This document shows, piece by piece, positions 45,101-55,700 of a stretch of DNA of 64,000 nt. A program made the position numbers and the translations under genes. Positions within the stretch are counted from its first letter, which is position 1. The number at the start of each line of letters is the position of its first letter. The notes below the pieces were generated by a model that made no database searches, was not told where the DNA came from, and saw only the letters and a program-made list of their open reading frames with translations. Source of the DNA: Brachycybe producta (taxonomy: Eukaryota > Arthropoda > Diplopoda > Playtdesmida > Andrognathidae); contig JAUPFP010000023.1 of the NCBI GenBank assembly GCA_036925085.1, forward strand, positions 990,713 to 1,054,712, given 5' to 3'.

Positions 45101-47806
45101 CTAAAAACTGAAACTGATGTAAGGTGCTAGTTAAAATCTTAGAAATAACGGGTTGGAATATACAGCCAACTTTTGAAGAAATTTTCGGCAACAAAATGAA
45201 GTCGAAGGTTGCTGGACTATCGCTTCAATGTATTTTTAATGGAAAGACGCCAATCTTGACACACAGTCGCCTGTGTGTCAAGGTTGGTGCCTTTCAACAG
45301 AAAATACATTACGACGACGATCCGCACCCTTCAGACTTTTTTTGTCGACAAAACGTTTTTCAAAAGTCGCCCGTGTGTCAACGGCACCACCTTTAATATG
45401 AAATACTGGCGTCAAAATAATCTCACAGCCAACGTTAATATCTCAATGCATTGTTTGTTGTGACGTCATTTTTACGTCACTATTCCGTATTGCCGTTCGC
45501 GCCAGACTTAAGTCATAAGATTCAAACCAGAGCCTTACATCCTTTTGCTTTTAAAGGGCTCATTTACCCATTTGCTAGGGCCGTTATAGAAAAAAACAAC
45601 GCCTGTTTGCAGTGATTGCTTATCTCAAGGGGCTAATATAAGTTCTCGTTTAAAATATTCAGATTTTTTTTGTCAGACTTTAATTGTTAATAATTATACA
45701 TTTCATTCTCAACTTTTTTTTATTAAGCTAAAATTGTGTATGTTTTTTTCTTTCTAACAAATTAACTAACAAACACAACTTCAAATAAATTAGAAAAAAA
45801 ATACAATTTCCAGTAAACATTAAAACTTTTTTCTCTCTCTCTCTCTTTATACCTTTAATTTTTTTTTGTCTATTCTTTTTCAAAGAAATTAAGTGTCGAT
45901 TTTACATTGTCAACTGGCGAGACAAGTAACGGTGAATGTCTGGAATCGAACTCATTGGAAACACCCATTCAACTAAGACACTATTTAGCCTCCATTTTCC
46001 ACATGCCCAATTCATTGAAGATCCTCTGTCTGACCAATTTATTTTGTTGGATGTCAATCGTTTCTTATTCACTTTACTTCACTGATTTTGTTGCCGAATC
46101 TGTATTTGGAGGTGACCCGCAAGCCAAGGATGGATCCACTTTACACCAATTATATGAAGATGGGGTCCGTTTTGGATGTTGGGGCATGGCTGTCTATTCA
46201 GTCTCATGTGCCCTTTACTCATTCATCATTCACAAACTGATACAAACTTTCAGTAAGTCTCCCGATTTGAGGCTTTTTTTATTCTCTTTCTATTTATTTA
46301 TCTCTTTGTTTTTCTCATCACAAATGTTAATTATTATTTTGGTTTAAAGTTTTCATTTATTTATTTATTTTTAGAAGCGAAATCTGTTTACATTGGAGGC
46401 CAATTAGTTTATAGTTTTGGCATGTTAGTATTGGCAATTTCACGTCACAAATTATCCGTTATTCTACTGTCATGTACAACCGGAATTATGTATGCTACAG
46501 TATTTACAATGCCCTACATATTGGTGGCACATTATCATACAATCAACATGGTAAGCTTAAATATTAATATAAGTCAGACATTATTACTTAAGAAGATAAC
46601 TGATTAATTTAAATGAACAACGGTGCTAATATTGAGGTCGTTAGCTTTTTTAGAAGCAATTTTTTTCATTAATTATTTGAAACTATAGAAAAGCAAAAGA
46701 AACTGCAATAATTGCATTTTCATGATGATATCTTTAAAAAAAACATTATAATATTAGAATAATTTAAAAAAAAAAGATTCATGGTTTTGCTGGCTTTCTC
46801 ACCACTTTTAAACGTGAAAATGAAATTGTCATAGACCTTGTTTCCACTAGGGTCAAAAGTTAAAATTCTCACCTCAATGGAAACAAGGCCTTAAAGTTGA
46901 ATCATTTACAAACTAACATAATTTTAAAAGTTATCAAAAACATGAAAATATGTTTAAGTGATTGAAAGCAACCCTTCAAGTTTCTAAATCACCTTCAAAT
47001 TTTTGTTCATTTTGGACGTGAAAGAAATAATATCAGAGTTCGAGGTGCGTTTACACTTTACAAACCTGCCACTTTGATTTTTTTTTATAAAAGTTACTTT
47101 TAAAATAACAAGGACCCTCAAATTTAAATTTTCTCCTTAAATTTCTTTGAATGAGTTCCTGAGCTCTTGAAATGTACAGTTGCCGCACTGTAAACTTGAA
47201 GCTTGTGACGTCTTATGGGTTAACCATAAAAGTGAGGCTTACGTGAGGCTTGTGTCATTTTGACTGACAGAAATGTGGTAAATAACAAAATTACTCTAAA
47301 AACCTTTTGTTTGAAAAACTTTTTCTATTATATAGTTTCTAATAGTCATAAATAATACAAGCCCAAAATTTTTTATGTCATAAGCAATGCTACGACTGTA
47401 ACACCATTCAATAACTATGTTTCTCCTTTAAATAAATAAATATGAATTTGAATAATTACTCTGCAAACAGCCCAACGGGCCTGTGACAGAAGGGCCATTT
47501 AGTCCAAAATCAATCAGTGATCTTAATTTGACAAATAAGAAGCCAATAATATTACAATTAGTTGTTTCTTTCTATTTATCATTTCAGTTTAATGTTCCGT
47601 TAAATGATGTCACTGGAATTCGTGGTATCGGTACGGATGTTGCCATTGTAAGCAGCATGCTTTTCTTGGCTCAATTTATTTTATCAGCCTGCATAGGTAC
47701 AATTGTGTATCTTTCTGGCAGCACAGTTGCAGTTGTCATTTTGGCATCTACTTTAAGCTTATGTGGCGCCATTTGTGCCACTAAAGTCACTTATTTAAAT
47801 TTATAA
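38928..47806 (+). CDS. SLC45-family H+/sugar symporter (invertebrate Scrt / SLC45A1-A4 like), start exon missing
   Basis: SLC45 proteins are 12-helix major-facilitator transporters moving sucrose or other sugars with protons. Joining 38928-39077, 43454-43716, 44173-45056, 45886-46252, 46375-46550 and 47588-47806 gives 685 residues plus stop, phases 2,1,0,1,0. TM1 is about 60-83 (MGIEFCYAAETAF) and TM2 about 92-114. The SDR...FGRRRP loop at 114-126 is the SLC45 signature. The TM3-TM4 loop has four N-glycosylation sequons. TM4 (VIGTVLLDF) leads to DSDACQSPSRAY, then TM5 (MAGLGGSLGYAMGAINW) and TM6. A cytoplasmic loop of about 150 residues with an Asp/Glu run precedes TM7-TM12, which contain FTDFVAESVFGGDPQA, GCWGMAVYS and GIGTDVAIVSSM. 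Length agrees with animal SLC45A1/A4-type proteins. The first exon lacks ATG, so at least one upstream exon (ending in phase 2) is unidentified. Family assignment is firm; paralogue assignment is not. Confidence 0.93.
39293..39491. mobile_element. Fold-back MITE, CTAGAATRGTAGCTCAAT family
   Basis: Left GAAAGTGGTTTTAACTAGAA with GGTAGCTGAGTCA, right TGATTCGGCTATCATTCTAG with AAAACACTTTC: imperfect inverted ends of about 35 bases. Confidence 0.65.
41570..41764 (-). mobile_element. Helitron tail H4a (diverged, truncated)
   Basis: The CTAG terminus is at the left after host A. The terminal hairpin is altered (CCCGTCATACATGACGTGGG) and duplicated by a second CCCGTGATGTATGACGGG. It ends near GACTTGGCTTAATATATA, eight bases before the next Helitron terminus. 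Confidence 0.6.
41773..42058 (-). mobile_element. Non-autonomous Helitron, copy H4b (compact, both ends visible)
   Basis: In reverse orientation it starts TCCCAGGTCTGTGTATG and ends with hairpin CCCGTCATTTATGACGGG and CTAG. Flanking bases fit the A|T rule on both sides. 286 bp, and the internal palindrome is absent, as in H2. Confidence 0.85.
42066..42160. repeat. (AT)n microsatellite
   Basis: A nearly pure alternating AT tract with a few GT or CA interruptions, lying between a Helitron 5' end and an LTR-like element. Confidence 0.9.
42161..43009. mobile_element. Probable solo LTR (849 bp)
   Basis: It begins TGTAACATCACCG and ends GAATTCGTTACA, so it has TG...CA ends with a 6-bp inverted TGTAAC/GTTACA. 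ATAT lies on both flanks, but the left flank is a microsatellite, so the duplication is weak evidence. It is GC-richer than its surroundings and contains an AATAAA near 42479, as LTRs do. No internal retrotransposon coding follows. Strand and superfamily undetermined. Confidence 0.6.
43454..43716 (+). CDS. SLC45 exon B: TM1-TM2 and RRRP loop
   Basis: The acceptor follows a long T/C tract and TTCTTAG. The donor is GTAAAT. It encodes MGIEFCYAAETAFVSPTLL, LIWCLSPLIGFFLTPILGSL, SDRCHSPFGRRRPF and the start of TM3. These are the most diagnostic SLC45 blocks. Confidence 0.95.
43717..44172 (+). other. SLC45 intron B-C
   Basis: 456 bases, AT-rich. I see no element or exon in it. Confidence 0.7.
44173..45056 (+). 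CDS. SLC45 exon C: TM3-TM6 and long cytoplasmic loop
   Basis: Acceptor ACATATAG. Donor GTGATT at 45057, chosen because it gives phase 0 into exon D and the frame beyond it soon stops (45104). It encodes the glycosylatable outer loop, TM4-TM6 (DSDACQSPSRAYMLDV, AGLGGSLGYAMGAINW, HLRSVFTIIIFIYLG) and about 140 residues of the inner loop. That loop has a Lys/Arg patch (TKRKTNKKLNKRH), an acidic run (44790-44825) and CKKCCKQ. Confidence 0.92.
45057..45885 (+). other. SLC45 intron C-D with hairpin
   Basis: No exon was seen. A hairpin with 17-bp arms and a four-base loop lies at 45250-45287 (CCAATCTTGACACACAG / CTGTGTGTCAAGGTTGG). A third copy of the GTGTGTCAA motif lies near 45374. The second half is T-rich up to the acceptor. 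Confidence 0.6.
45886..46252 (+). CDS. SLC45 exon D: end of loop, TM7-TM8
   Basis: Acceptor TTTTTCAAAG, donor GTAAGT. It encodes 122 codons plus one base, including LKILCLTNLFCWMSIVSYSL, YFTDFVAESVFGGDPQAKDG and FGCWGMAVYSVSCALYSFII. The FTDF and GCWGM blocks are conserved in SLC45. Confidence 0.95.
46375..46550 (+). CDS. SLC45 exon E: TM9-TM10
   Basis: A 122-base intron precedes it (acceptor TTATTTTTAG); donor GTAAGC. It encodes SVYIGGQLVYSFGMLVLAIS, SVILLSCTTGIMYATVFTMP and YILVAHYHTINM. Confidence 0.93.
46551..47587 (+). other. SLC45 intron E-F
   Basis: It contains AT-rich and weak fold-back sequence (46860-47000 carries a diverged CTTCAAGTTTCTAAATCAC end). An alternative acceptor AAACAG at 47470 would turn its last 117 bases into coding sequence. 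Confidence 0.6.
47588..47806 (+). CDS. SLC45 exon F: TM11-TM12 and stop
   Basis: Acceptor TATTTATCATTTCAG. It encodes 72 residues, FNVPLNDVTGIRGIGTDVAI to CATKVTYLNL, then TAA at 47804. RGIGTDVAIVSSM is the usual start of TM11 in SLC45. A second in-frame acceptor at 47470 would add 39 residues, but the added 3' part is simply the polypyrimidine tract read through, so 47588 is preferred. Confidence 0.9.
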   Translation, partial: FNVPLNDVTGIRGIGTDVAIVSSMLFLAQFILSACIGTIVYLSGSTVAVVILASTLSLCGAICATKVTYLNL

Positions 47807-48576
47807 TCAACCACACCTGTTGATTTACTGTATGATACGAAAAAAAGGGACTCAAAACATACAAGTAAATCAAACAAAATGTTACAATTGTCAGTTTAGT
47901 TCAAATTTTTCCGCCATTTAATATAGGCAAATTGAGATTTGTACTATGGCGCTTTGCCTAAAAGGCAATAATATAGAGAAAAACATGTTGTAAGTGAGTA
48001 CGTCTATAATGTACTGTAAAGCCATTGCATGTTGTATGTGTTATACATGTATAATAATTAATCAATCATGATAGGAAATGAAAGAAAAATTTTTGTAAAA
48101 TATTGGTTTTCAACAAATGGCACGCGTGTCCATAATGCTGTTTGCACATGGGCCGCTTGTTGAGGACCACTTACTTTCAAAGGGGCAGGAAATTTTACTC
48201 ATTTCGCAATATGGTTTGGTCCAGTATTTAAAGTTAAAAGAGCTAATGTATTAAATTAAGTAATGAAAATTAAATATTCATCAATATTGTCCAATTTCGG
48301 TGTAAATTATGAAGTTGCTTTTTGAAATTGTAATTGTGAAATTAGATAGAATTAAAGGATGGTTTACTAAAGACAAAAATCCAACCCAAAAGGTCACCAA
48401 AATGAGATAGAAAAGATATATATGCCTATGCACATTTGAAATTATCATGTCCTTCATGTCCGGAATGATAAAATGGACAGGATTTCCTTCTTTCCGATTT
48501 CTGTAGACATATTACTCTGTGTGTGTAGTAGAGACCTGGGTTGGTAATTGTATATGACAAAAAAGTACATGGACTT

Positions 48577-48815
48577 TGTGGGCTCATGGGCCTGGTGAGC
48601 TTTATGGGTTTCATGAATCCTGAAGCTTCATGGGCCTGGTTTGCATTTTTGGTTTCATGGGCCTGGTGGGCTTTGTGGTCCTCATGATCATGGGCCTGGT
48701 GAACTTTACGGATTTTATGGATTTTATGGACCTGGTGGGTTTCATAAACCTGGTGGTTTTTACGGGCTGCAAGAGTTCTGTGTGTCTTACGGGCTTGGTG
48801 GGCTTTAGCTCACTA
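48577..48815. repeat. Degenerate CATGGGCCTGGTGGGCTTTA minisatellite
   Basis: About ten diverged units of TCATGGGCCTGGTGGGCTTT with spacing of roughly 20-30 bases. The same consensus appears at 33945-34030 on the other side of SLC45. Confidence 0.6.
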
Positions 48816-49578
48816 TAAAATGTTGTGGGCTAGGTTTCATTTTTTAAAAAACTAAAAACTATAACGATTTAAGACCAAAATTTTAAAAAGAAACCTGGCT
48901 CTTGAACTCTCTGAGCAGGTTTTCAACATCGAAAAACCCCTGTTCTAAAATATTAAAACAAAATAAGGTTTTCCTATGTTGAAACCTTCAGAAGGTTCAA
49001 ATTGAAGTTCAATTGGTACCGGTAAGTTTTCTTCTTGAATTTGGGCCTTAATCTTTTGAAAATCTTTAGATATTTTTTCTTTTCTTTTTGTGTTTTGGAA
49101 GCAACAACCTGTGACGAGCTTTCAAACCAATTAAGGAGGCTAAAGAGGTGTTCTTAAATTCCAAACATCAATACAATGCAACCCTTTCTTCACGATTAGT
49201 CGATTACCCCATTACCACCCAAAGTCTATATAGTTTTTTTTTTCTTCTTCTCTTGTTTCTAAAACTTCCTGTACATAAAGACATAAGCAAACCAATATAT
49301 AGTCTATTCAGTGTCCTGTTTTGTATTATAGGGTTCTCTTTTTCCCATGAGCTTTCTTCTTTCTCCATCAAAATAATTAAATTCATCTCTGCCGCATCTT
49401 ATTGTAAATATTCTTGTATATTAAGGCCAAAGTGGGAAAAAAAATCAGTCATTCTACACATTCACTAAGTCAATATGTTTAAACAACCAATTAGCTTGTA
49501 ATATATCTACCCAATGAATAAGAGTGTATGAAGAATGATTATGCCAATAAGCCAAGAGGAAAAATTCAAGAGAAATTG

Positions 49579-49728
49579 AAAGTGTTTTAAAAACTAGAAT
49601 GGTAGCTCAATCACCTGAATTGTCTGCTTAAAGTTGTGTCATTTTCAAACTAACATAAAAATGTTATTTTAAAATATTTCAACATGAAAATATGATTGAG
49701 CTACCTTTCTAGTTTCTAAAACACTTTC
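49579..49728. mobile_element. Fold-back MITE, best-preserved CTAGAATRGTAGCTCAAT copy
   Basis: Left GAAAGTGTTTTAAAAACTAG and AATGGTAGCTCAATCA, right TGATTGAGCTACCTTTCTAG and TTTCTAAAACACTTTC: inverted ends of about 36 bases in a 150-bp element. Confidence 0.8.
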
Positions 49729-51079
49729 AAGTTTTTCTTAATTTTGCAACTTAACGACAGAATAACCAATTTGATAGGCGTTTAGATTTTAATGAGAGTT
49801 AAAGGAGATTTTCGTGTTAAATTCTCGATTTTCGTTTTTCACGTCAAGTTTAAGAAAATGTCTACAAATTGTCCGTAAAAAAAATTATTTTTAAAGATAT
49901 CGAAATCGCCTACAAAAGGTATATGCACCATCTAGTCTGTTTTAGACATTCTACATGTTATTGTTTATACTCTATTAAGCATTAGATTGTGCAAATTTTC
50001 TAGTAAATGTATGTTTTTTTTTACATTGACTAGTAATTATGCAGAATAACTGATTTTCTACTTTGGAAGTAACATATGTATACAGACACGAACGAACACA
50101 TACTCAAATACAAGAAGAGTACAGTTCAACATCTTTTGGGAATTGTTAATTGATTTTGACAAGCGCCTCTCTCTTTCAGATCAAATATATTTTAGAGAAA
50201 ACATATCCATTTATATAGGTATATTGAATAGCCTACAGCAACTTAACCCTTTCGCTCCTCTCCACACACACACGCACCATTCATTCTCTATCAGTAAGTA
50301 GGTATTTGTAATATTTTGAATGTCTTTCAGAAAACATTGTCACCAAATTTGTCGGATGGTTTTGTTTGTTTTGAAGGAGAGGGGGGGGGGGGGGGGGGGG
50401 ACCCAACAATGTGGATAAGGGCACAGAGGAGAAATGAAGAGAAAAAGAGACGCTGTAAACACTCCCATCTTTCCCCTCTTTTTCTCATTCTATTCCTACA
50501 TTTACGCCAGTTATCTTTAACAATTAACAGTCTTAATTAAAGTCATTAAAGAAATCAATATATCTAAAATTCGCAAAGAAAAGAATTGTCTTCTTTTTGT
50601 GCCGCCAAAAACATCAGCCAAAAAAAAAAGGGGAAAAAGTTTCAAAAATAAAAGATGAGTTTAGAATAATTTCATATTGACAAAAATGTTGTTATTTAAT
50701 TAGTTAATTCAGTCGTGAGATAAAAAAAGGTTTAAAACTAATAATGTATGATTAATATTGGCAAATCAAAACTGACAAGTGATTGATCCTTACTAATCGC
50801 TAAATAGGCTTTTGAATGTATACTTTGATAATGTGTAACTGTGGAAATGAGGGGGGGGGGAGGAGGAGGAAATTAATTACTAATCATTCACAAAACCTTT
50901 GTGTCAAGAGAAAATCTCTGTAAAATTAAATCCCCTATTATTTGGTAAAAATGTACACGAAAATTAAAATCTGGACTTCATATGTTTATTGTATGAATAC
51001 CTCTTTGGTTTTATTAAAAAATAAAATATTTATGCCAAGGTTTTCATTTGTAGGCTTATACAATGATAACCTCCTTTAT

Positions 51080-51620
51080 GTGTGTGTATGTGTTTCTGGG
51101 TGCGTTTGTTCTGTATGTATGTTTTTATGCGCGTGTAAGCTTATTCGAATAATTATATTAGACTGTTGGTAGATCTATTTAACGTATAGATTATTTTATG
51201 TGCGTGTGCCTGGTGTTGTATGTGTAAGTGCCTGTGTTTTGTATGTAGGCCTATGTGTGTTGTGTCAGCATGTTGTGTGTGTGTCAGCATGTTGTGTGTG
51301 TGTCAGCATGTTGTGTGTGTGTGTCAGCATGTTGTGCGTGTGTGAGTGTGTCTGTATGTTGTGCGTGTGTCTCCGTGTTCTGCATGTGTTTTGTATGTAT
51401 GTGTCAGTGTTTTTAATTGTGTGTGTGTGCACCTGTGTGTTATGCGTGTGTGTCTGTCGTTTGTATATATATGTATGTGAGTGTACCACAGAATATAAAC
51501 TGTGTGTCTGTTTTCGTGCCATGTGTGTCCGCATTTTGTATGTGTGTTCTTTATCATTTATATGCACGGCGTACGTTCTTATTGAGCTTGCATATTTGTC
51601 TGTACACACACACACACACA
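51080..51620. repeat. GT-rich minisatellite block
   Basis: It includes a 19-base repeat built on GTCAGCATGTTGTGTGTGT (51265-51340), degenerate TGTGTG stretches and a (CA)n tail at 51605-51623. The long open frames on both strands are Cys/Val or His/Thr low-complexity artefacts. Confidence 0.8.
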
Positions 51621-52007
51621 CACATACGACGAACCAAACATCATAATGCAACCAATTTCAACTCATTTTAAAATACGGACACGCACCAAATAAAACACAT
51701 GTGTTTTTGTTTCATGTTATATGTATTTTCCCATGTGTGTCACATTAATATTTTCAGTGAAATTATTTCTCTTTTTTGATGCATTTTACAATATAATATG
51801 TGTTGCGTGCATATGTGTATGTGTGCAACAGTGCATTTATTTAGGTGTGTCATCAACCTGCTTGAACCATCATACATTGTTCCTGTCTATCACTATAAAT
51901 ATCTTCTCATAGATCAAAAACACATGAGTGTGTCGTCCCCTCTCTATATTATATTATATTGCATTGTATCTATACTGTGGTCAACGCTATGTTTGCACAC
52001 CTTGTAC

Positions 52008-52648
52008 ACACACTCTCTCTCTCTCTCTCTATCTCTCTATTCCTCCATTTCGCCAGACAAGAAAAGAACGCGGTGTCTACCGCATGACGTCACAAAACAA
52101 TTCTTAGCACACACACACACACAGACAGACTATCAGAAAAGTGTATCCCTCTCCACCCACCCACCCTGCATAAGCATCATCGACATCCCGCCTCCCATTC
52201 TTTACTCCTCCCCCTGTCTAGCACAATGGCCTTGCCCAATAGGCGCCTATTTAGAGCTTGCGGCGGTGACGTCACGCGTGCCTGGCGTTGGTTCACGATT
52301 CCCACCCAACGACGACGACGGATAATGATGATGATGAGAGAAAAGAGCGAGGTTTAGCCGAGCGACAACGGCGGCAAACGAGTCAAGTTATTGGCGCCAT
52401 CAGAATAGGGATGGATATCATCGAAGATGGATGTTTAGAGTAAAAAAATTGAAATAATATGCTAGGATTTGCCATCAGCCATATTGACTCTTATATATTA
52501 TATATATATATAAAAAAAAACATTTCCGCGTACACATAAACTAGAGTTTTATTTAATAATCTAGACATTTGTTTAACTGCGTATGTGTGTTGTTTGCAAT
52601 GTGAGAATCCGTCGTCTGTTGAATGCAAATATCGGTACGAAAAAAGAA
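52008..52648 (+). promoter_or_regulatory. Probable promoter and 5' leader of the type II membrane protein gene
   Basis: This is the GC- and CpG-richest stretch near a start exon in the window. It contains two perfect CRE palindromes TGACGTCA (52085-52092 and 52267-52274), an inverted CCAAT-like GCCCAATAGGCGCC at about 52235, and CGACGACGACG near 52311. No clear TATA box near the CpG-rich part. The transcription start is not determined. Confidence 0.5.
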
Positions 52649-52748
52649 ATGGAGAAACGGAAAAAGACGTCGATGAATGCGGCGTCGGCATCAACTAAAA
52701 TACCGATCGTCGCCACTTTTCTTGCCGTCTTTCTGTTACTTTTTATCG
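52649..52748 (+). CDS. Exon 1 of type II membrane protein: start and signal anchor
   Basis: 33 codons and one base, ending at the strong donor GTAAGT (52749). The basic N-terminus is followed by a 16-residue hydrophobic helix. The CpG-rich sequence around and upstream supports a real first exon. Confidence 0.6.
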
Positions 52749-55700
52749 GTAAGTTAAGACTGGAAAACACCGTCCTTTTTTTCTCTTCTTATTATATTAC
52801 ATTACACTGTTGTACCGTGAGAATATATCATCGCTTAGTTACGCCCCGACGTCTAATACATTTTAACCGATGATGATGATGATCAACATCATCATTGATG
52901 AAAATATTGTTGAAATTTCATTTGTCAAAAAATATATAATTGTATTAGATGAAACATAAACCACACACACACACACACATGAACAAGTGTCACACACAAA
53001 TGTCACATTCTTGTTTACATTGACACAAATATAATAATTTTTTAAACCATCGTCTTGTGACCTAAATTTCATAGACGCAACTTTTTTTTTTTTTTCCTCT
53101 TGATTTTGTCATAAAAAGAAAAGTTAAAAATAAACTTTTATGTACATTTCTTACCGGTCAAAGTGGAGAAAACAATCATTCTACACATTGACTAAACAAT
53201 ATGTAGAATTTCAGATGCTGTTTAAAATGCTTTGCAACTCGATTAACACTTTAGACATTGTGCAGAAAATCTAAAACAGGAACATGTTAATTTGCATTAA
53301 AAAATACTTTAAAGAACTGTTGTTTTAGGCATTATGTACAATGTCTAAAGTGTTAAGTGATTGCAGAACTTTGTAGGCCTACTACAGTATTGGTGATTCT
53401 ACATATTGCCTAGTAATTGTGCAGAAATTCCAAGTTGTATAGATGGTTTTGTTGTTGTTGTTGTTCTAGGCATTATGCACAATGTCTAAAGTGTTATCGG
53501 TTGCAGAACTTTACTACAACATTAGTGATTTTGCATATTGCCTAGTAATTCTATAGAAAGGTTAAAATATAAACATGTTAATTAGCATAAAAAATACTTT
53601 TAGCGATCTTATCTATAGATTGCGTTATTGTAGACATTCTGTACAATGTCTAAAGCGTCAGTGGTTGCAGAACTTTGTATTACAGTACTGGTGATTCTAC
53701 ATATTGCCTAGTAATTGTGCAGAAATTCCAAATTGTATAGATGGCTTTGTTGTTGTTGTTTTAGGCATTATGTACAATGTCTAAAGTGTTATCGGTTGCA
53801 GAACATTACGACAGCATTAATGATTTTGCATATTGCCTAGTAATTCTACAGAAAGGTTAAAATATAAACATGTTAATTTGCATAAAAATTACTTTTAGCG
53901 ATCTTATCTATAGATTGCGTTTTTTTATACATTCTGTACAATGGCTAAAGCGTTAGTGGTTGCAGAGCTTTATACTACAGTATTGGTGAATCTGCATAAT
54001 GCATATTGCCTAGTTAATGTGTAAAAGGGCTGATTTTATATTTTGTCTAATATATATTCAAGGATATCCAGAGATTTGTTTTTCTTTCTTCAACCTTTTT
54101 AACAAAGAGGAATTTGGCTCAACCCTTTACGTTTGTTACTATGCAATTACAATGAAGGGCCAATTTGGCTCGCGAGCCGCAACTTTAGCTATTTTACTTC
54201 TCCCCCGCCCCTTTTTCCTTTTCCCATTCAATAACTATAAGAATTGATTCATCATATATACATTATATCGAAAGTACACGTGTATATCAGTTTGTGCACG
54301 TTATTAAGTCAATTTGCACGTGCAGCAACAAAAAAACCTGATTCTTGAGCTTTAAAAACAGCTTTTTTCGAGCGCTTTTTTTCAGCTTTCTTTTATAAAA
54401 CCGGGAAAAGAAAGAAATAAAAGATGGAAGAAAAGAAAAATCAATAAACTTGTCATTCATTTGTTGTGGTTATTCGCTGGTCACTTTCATATATAAGTGT
54501 ATTAATGTAAATGGACAATGGTCATTTTTTTTTTAAAAAAATATACATGTATTTAAAATGTCAAATGCTTTTTCTATTAAAAAAGTCACTTCCGGGAGAA
54601 AAAAAAAAGATGATTTACTAAGGAAAGGGTTAATCACACATATTGTACAGGAAATCAGTAATAAATAGTAAATATATAGGATTCAATTCTTGTTGATACG
54701 CTCGTATATATGTTAGTCAATCTGCGGAATGAGTCAATGTGCATATTGCCTAGGCAATCTGCAAGTGAATCTGCAAAATTCAATACATTTTAGGTATTGA
54801 ATTTTTCAGATTCATTTGCAGGTTGGCTGTTATGCAGATTGACTGATTCCGCACATTGACAGTAACATGTACATCTATACAATCTGAATATTGCCTAGGC
54901 AATCTGCAAAACAACCAACCTGCTAGTGAATCTGCAAAATTCAATACATTTTAGGTATTGAATTTTGCAGATTCAGTAGCGGGTTGGTTGTTTTGCAGAT
55001 TGATTGATTCCGCAGATTGACGGGTAACATATACATCTATATCGCAGTTAGATTGTTCAAAATTCAACATTTCTGCAGGTTGCAATAAGAAAAGAAAAAA
55101 AAAACTAAGCTAGAGACTAGAAAAATCATAAATCTCTGATTCTTATTGTTTTGACCAAATCATACAGACCTTGTGACTATGGGGTCTACTTTAAAAAAGC
55201 TAATTTAAAGTGTGTTAGAAACTAGAATTGAATAAAGCTAGTTTACTGTTGATATCATTACCGCAGTTTAAAAAGCACGAATTGAAATATTTTCATAAAA
55301 AAAATCACATGAAAGACTTGAAATTTGATCATTTTCAAACTGTACTGCACTTATATTGTTTAAAATTTAACATTTCTGTAGTTTTCATTCATTGGCACAT
55401 TGCAACCAGAAAAAAAACCTAAGCTTTCTTTAAGAGACTAGAAAAATGAAAATCTTCTTGGTTTTCTCGAAGATTACGGATCTTGTGACTGGTCTACTTT
55501 TTAAAAAAAAAATAAAACCTAAATTTAAAGTGTGTTAGAAACTAGAATTAAATAAAGCTATTTTCATGTTGATGATCTTTTAAAATAAAACTTTTTATCG
55601 CAGTTTAAATTTAAAATATGAAAATTTAAAAAAAAACATGAAATGCTTGAAATTTGAACATTTTTCCAACTTTTAAATAAAGTTTATTTTGAAAAATGTT

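Larger units (their letters stand above)
47807..51999. other. Interval downstream of SLC45
   Basis: No gene was seen. It contains a degenerate minisatellite (48577-48815), a fold-back MITE (49579-49728), a poly-G run (50383-50400) and a GT-rich block (51080-51620). The SLC45 polyadenylation site should lie near its left end but cannot be fixed. Confidence 0.6.

Noticed and set aside
45057-45104. Extension of SLC45 exon C to a stop at 45104
   Set aside because: The frame beyond the GTGATT donor breaks homology, while splicing at 45056 joins in phase to exon D with strong family match.
51200-51651. Overlapping 148- and 128-codon Cys/Val and His/Thr frames
   Set aside because: Low-complexity translations of a GT-rich minisatellite on both strands.
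52583-52648. Upstream in-frame ATG for the type II membrane protein
   Set aside because: Poor context (C at -3, T at +4) compared with GAAATGG at 52649. It would put 22 extra residues before the basic segment without an obvious role.
53236-54020. CRISPR-like array
   Set aside because: Repeats are long, diverged and contiguous with no short unique spacers. This is animal DNA with spliceosomal introns.
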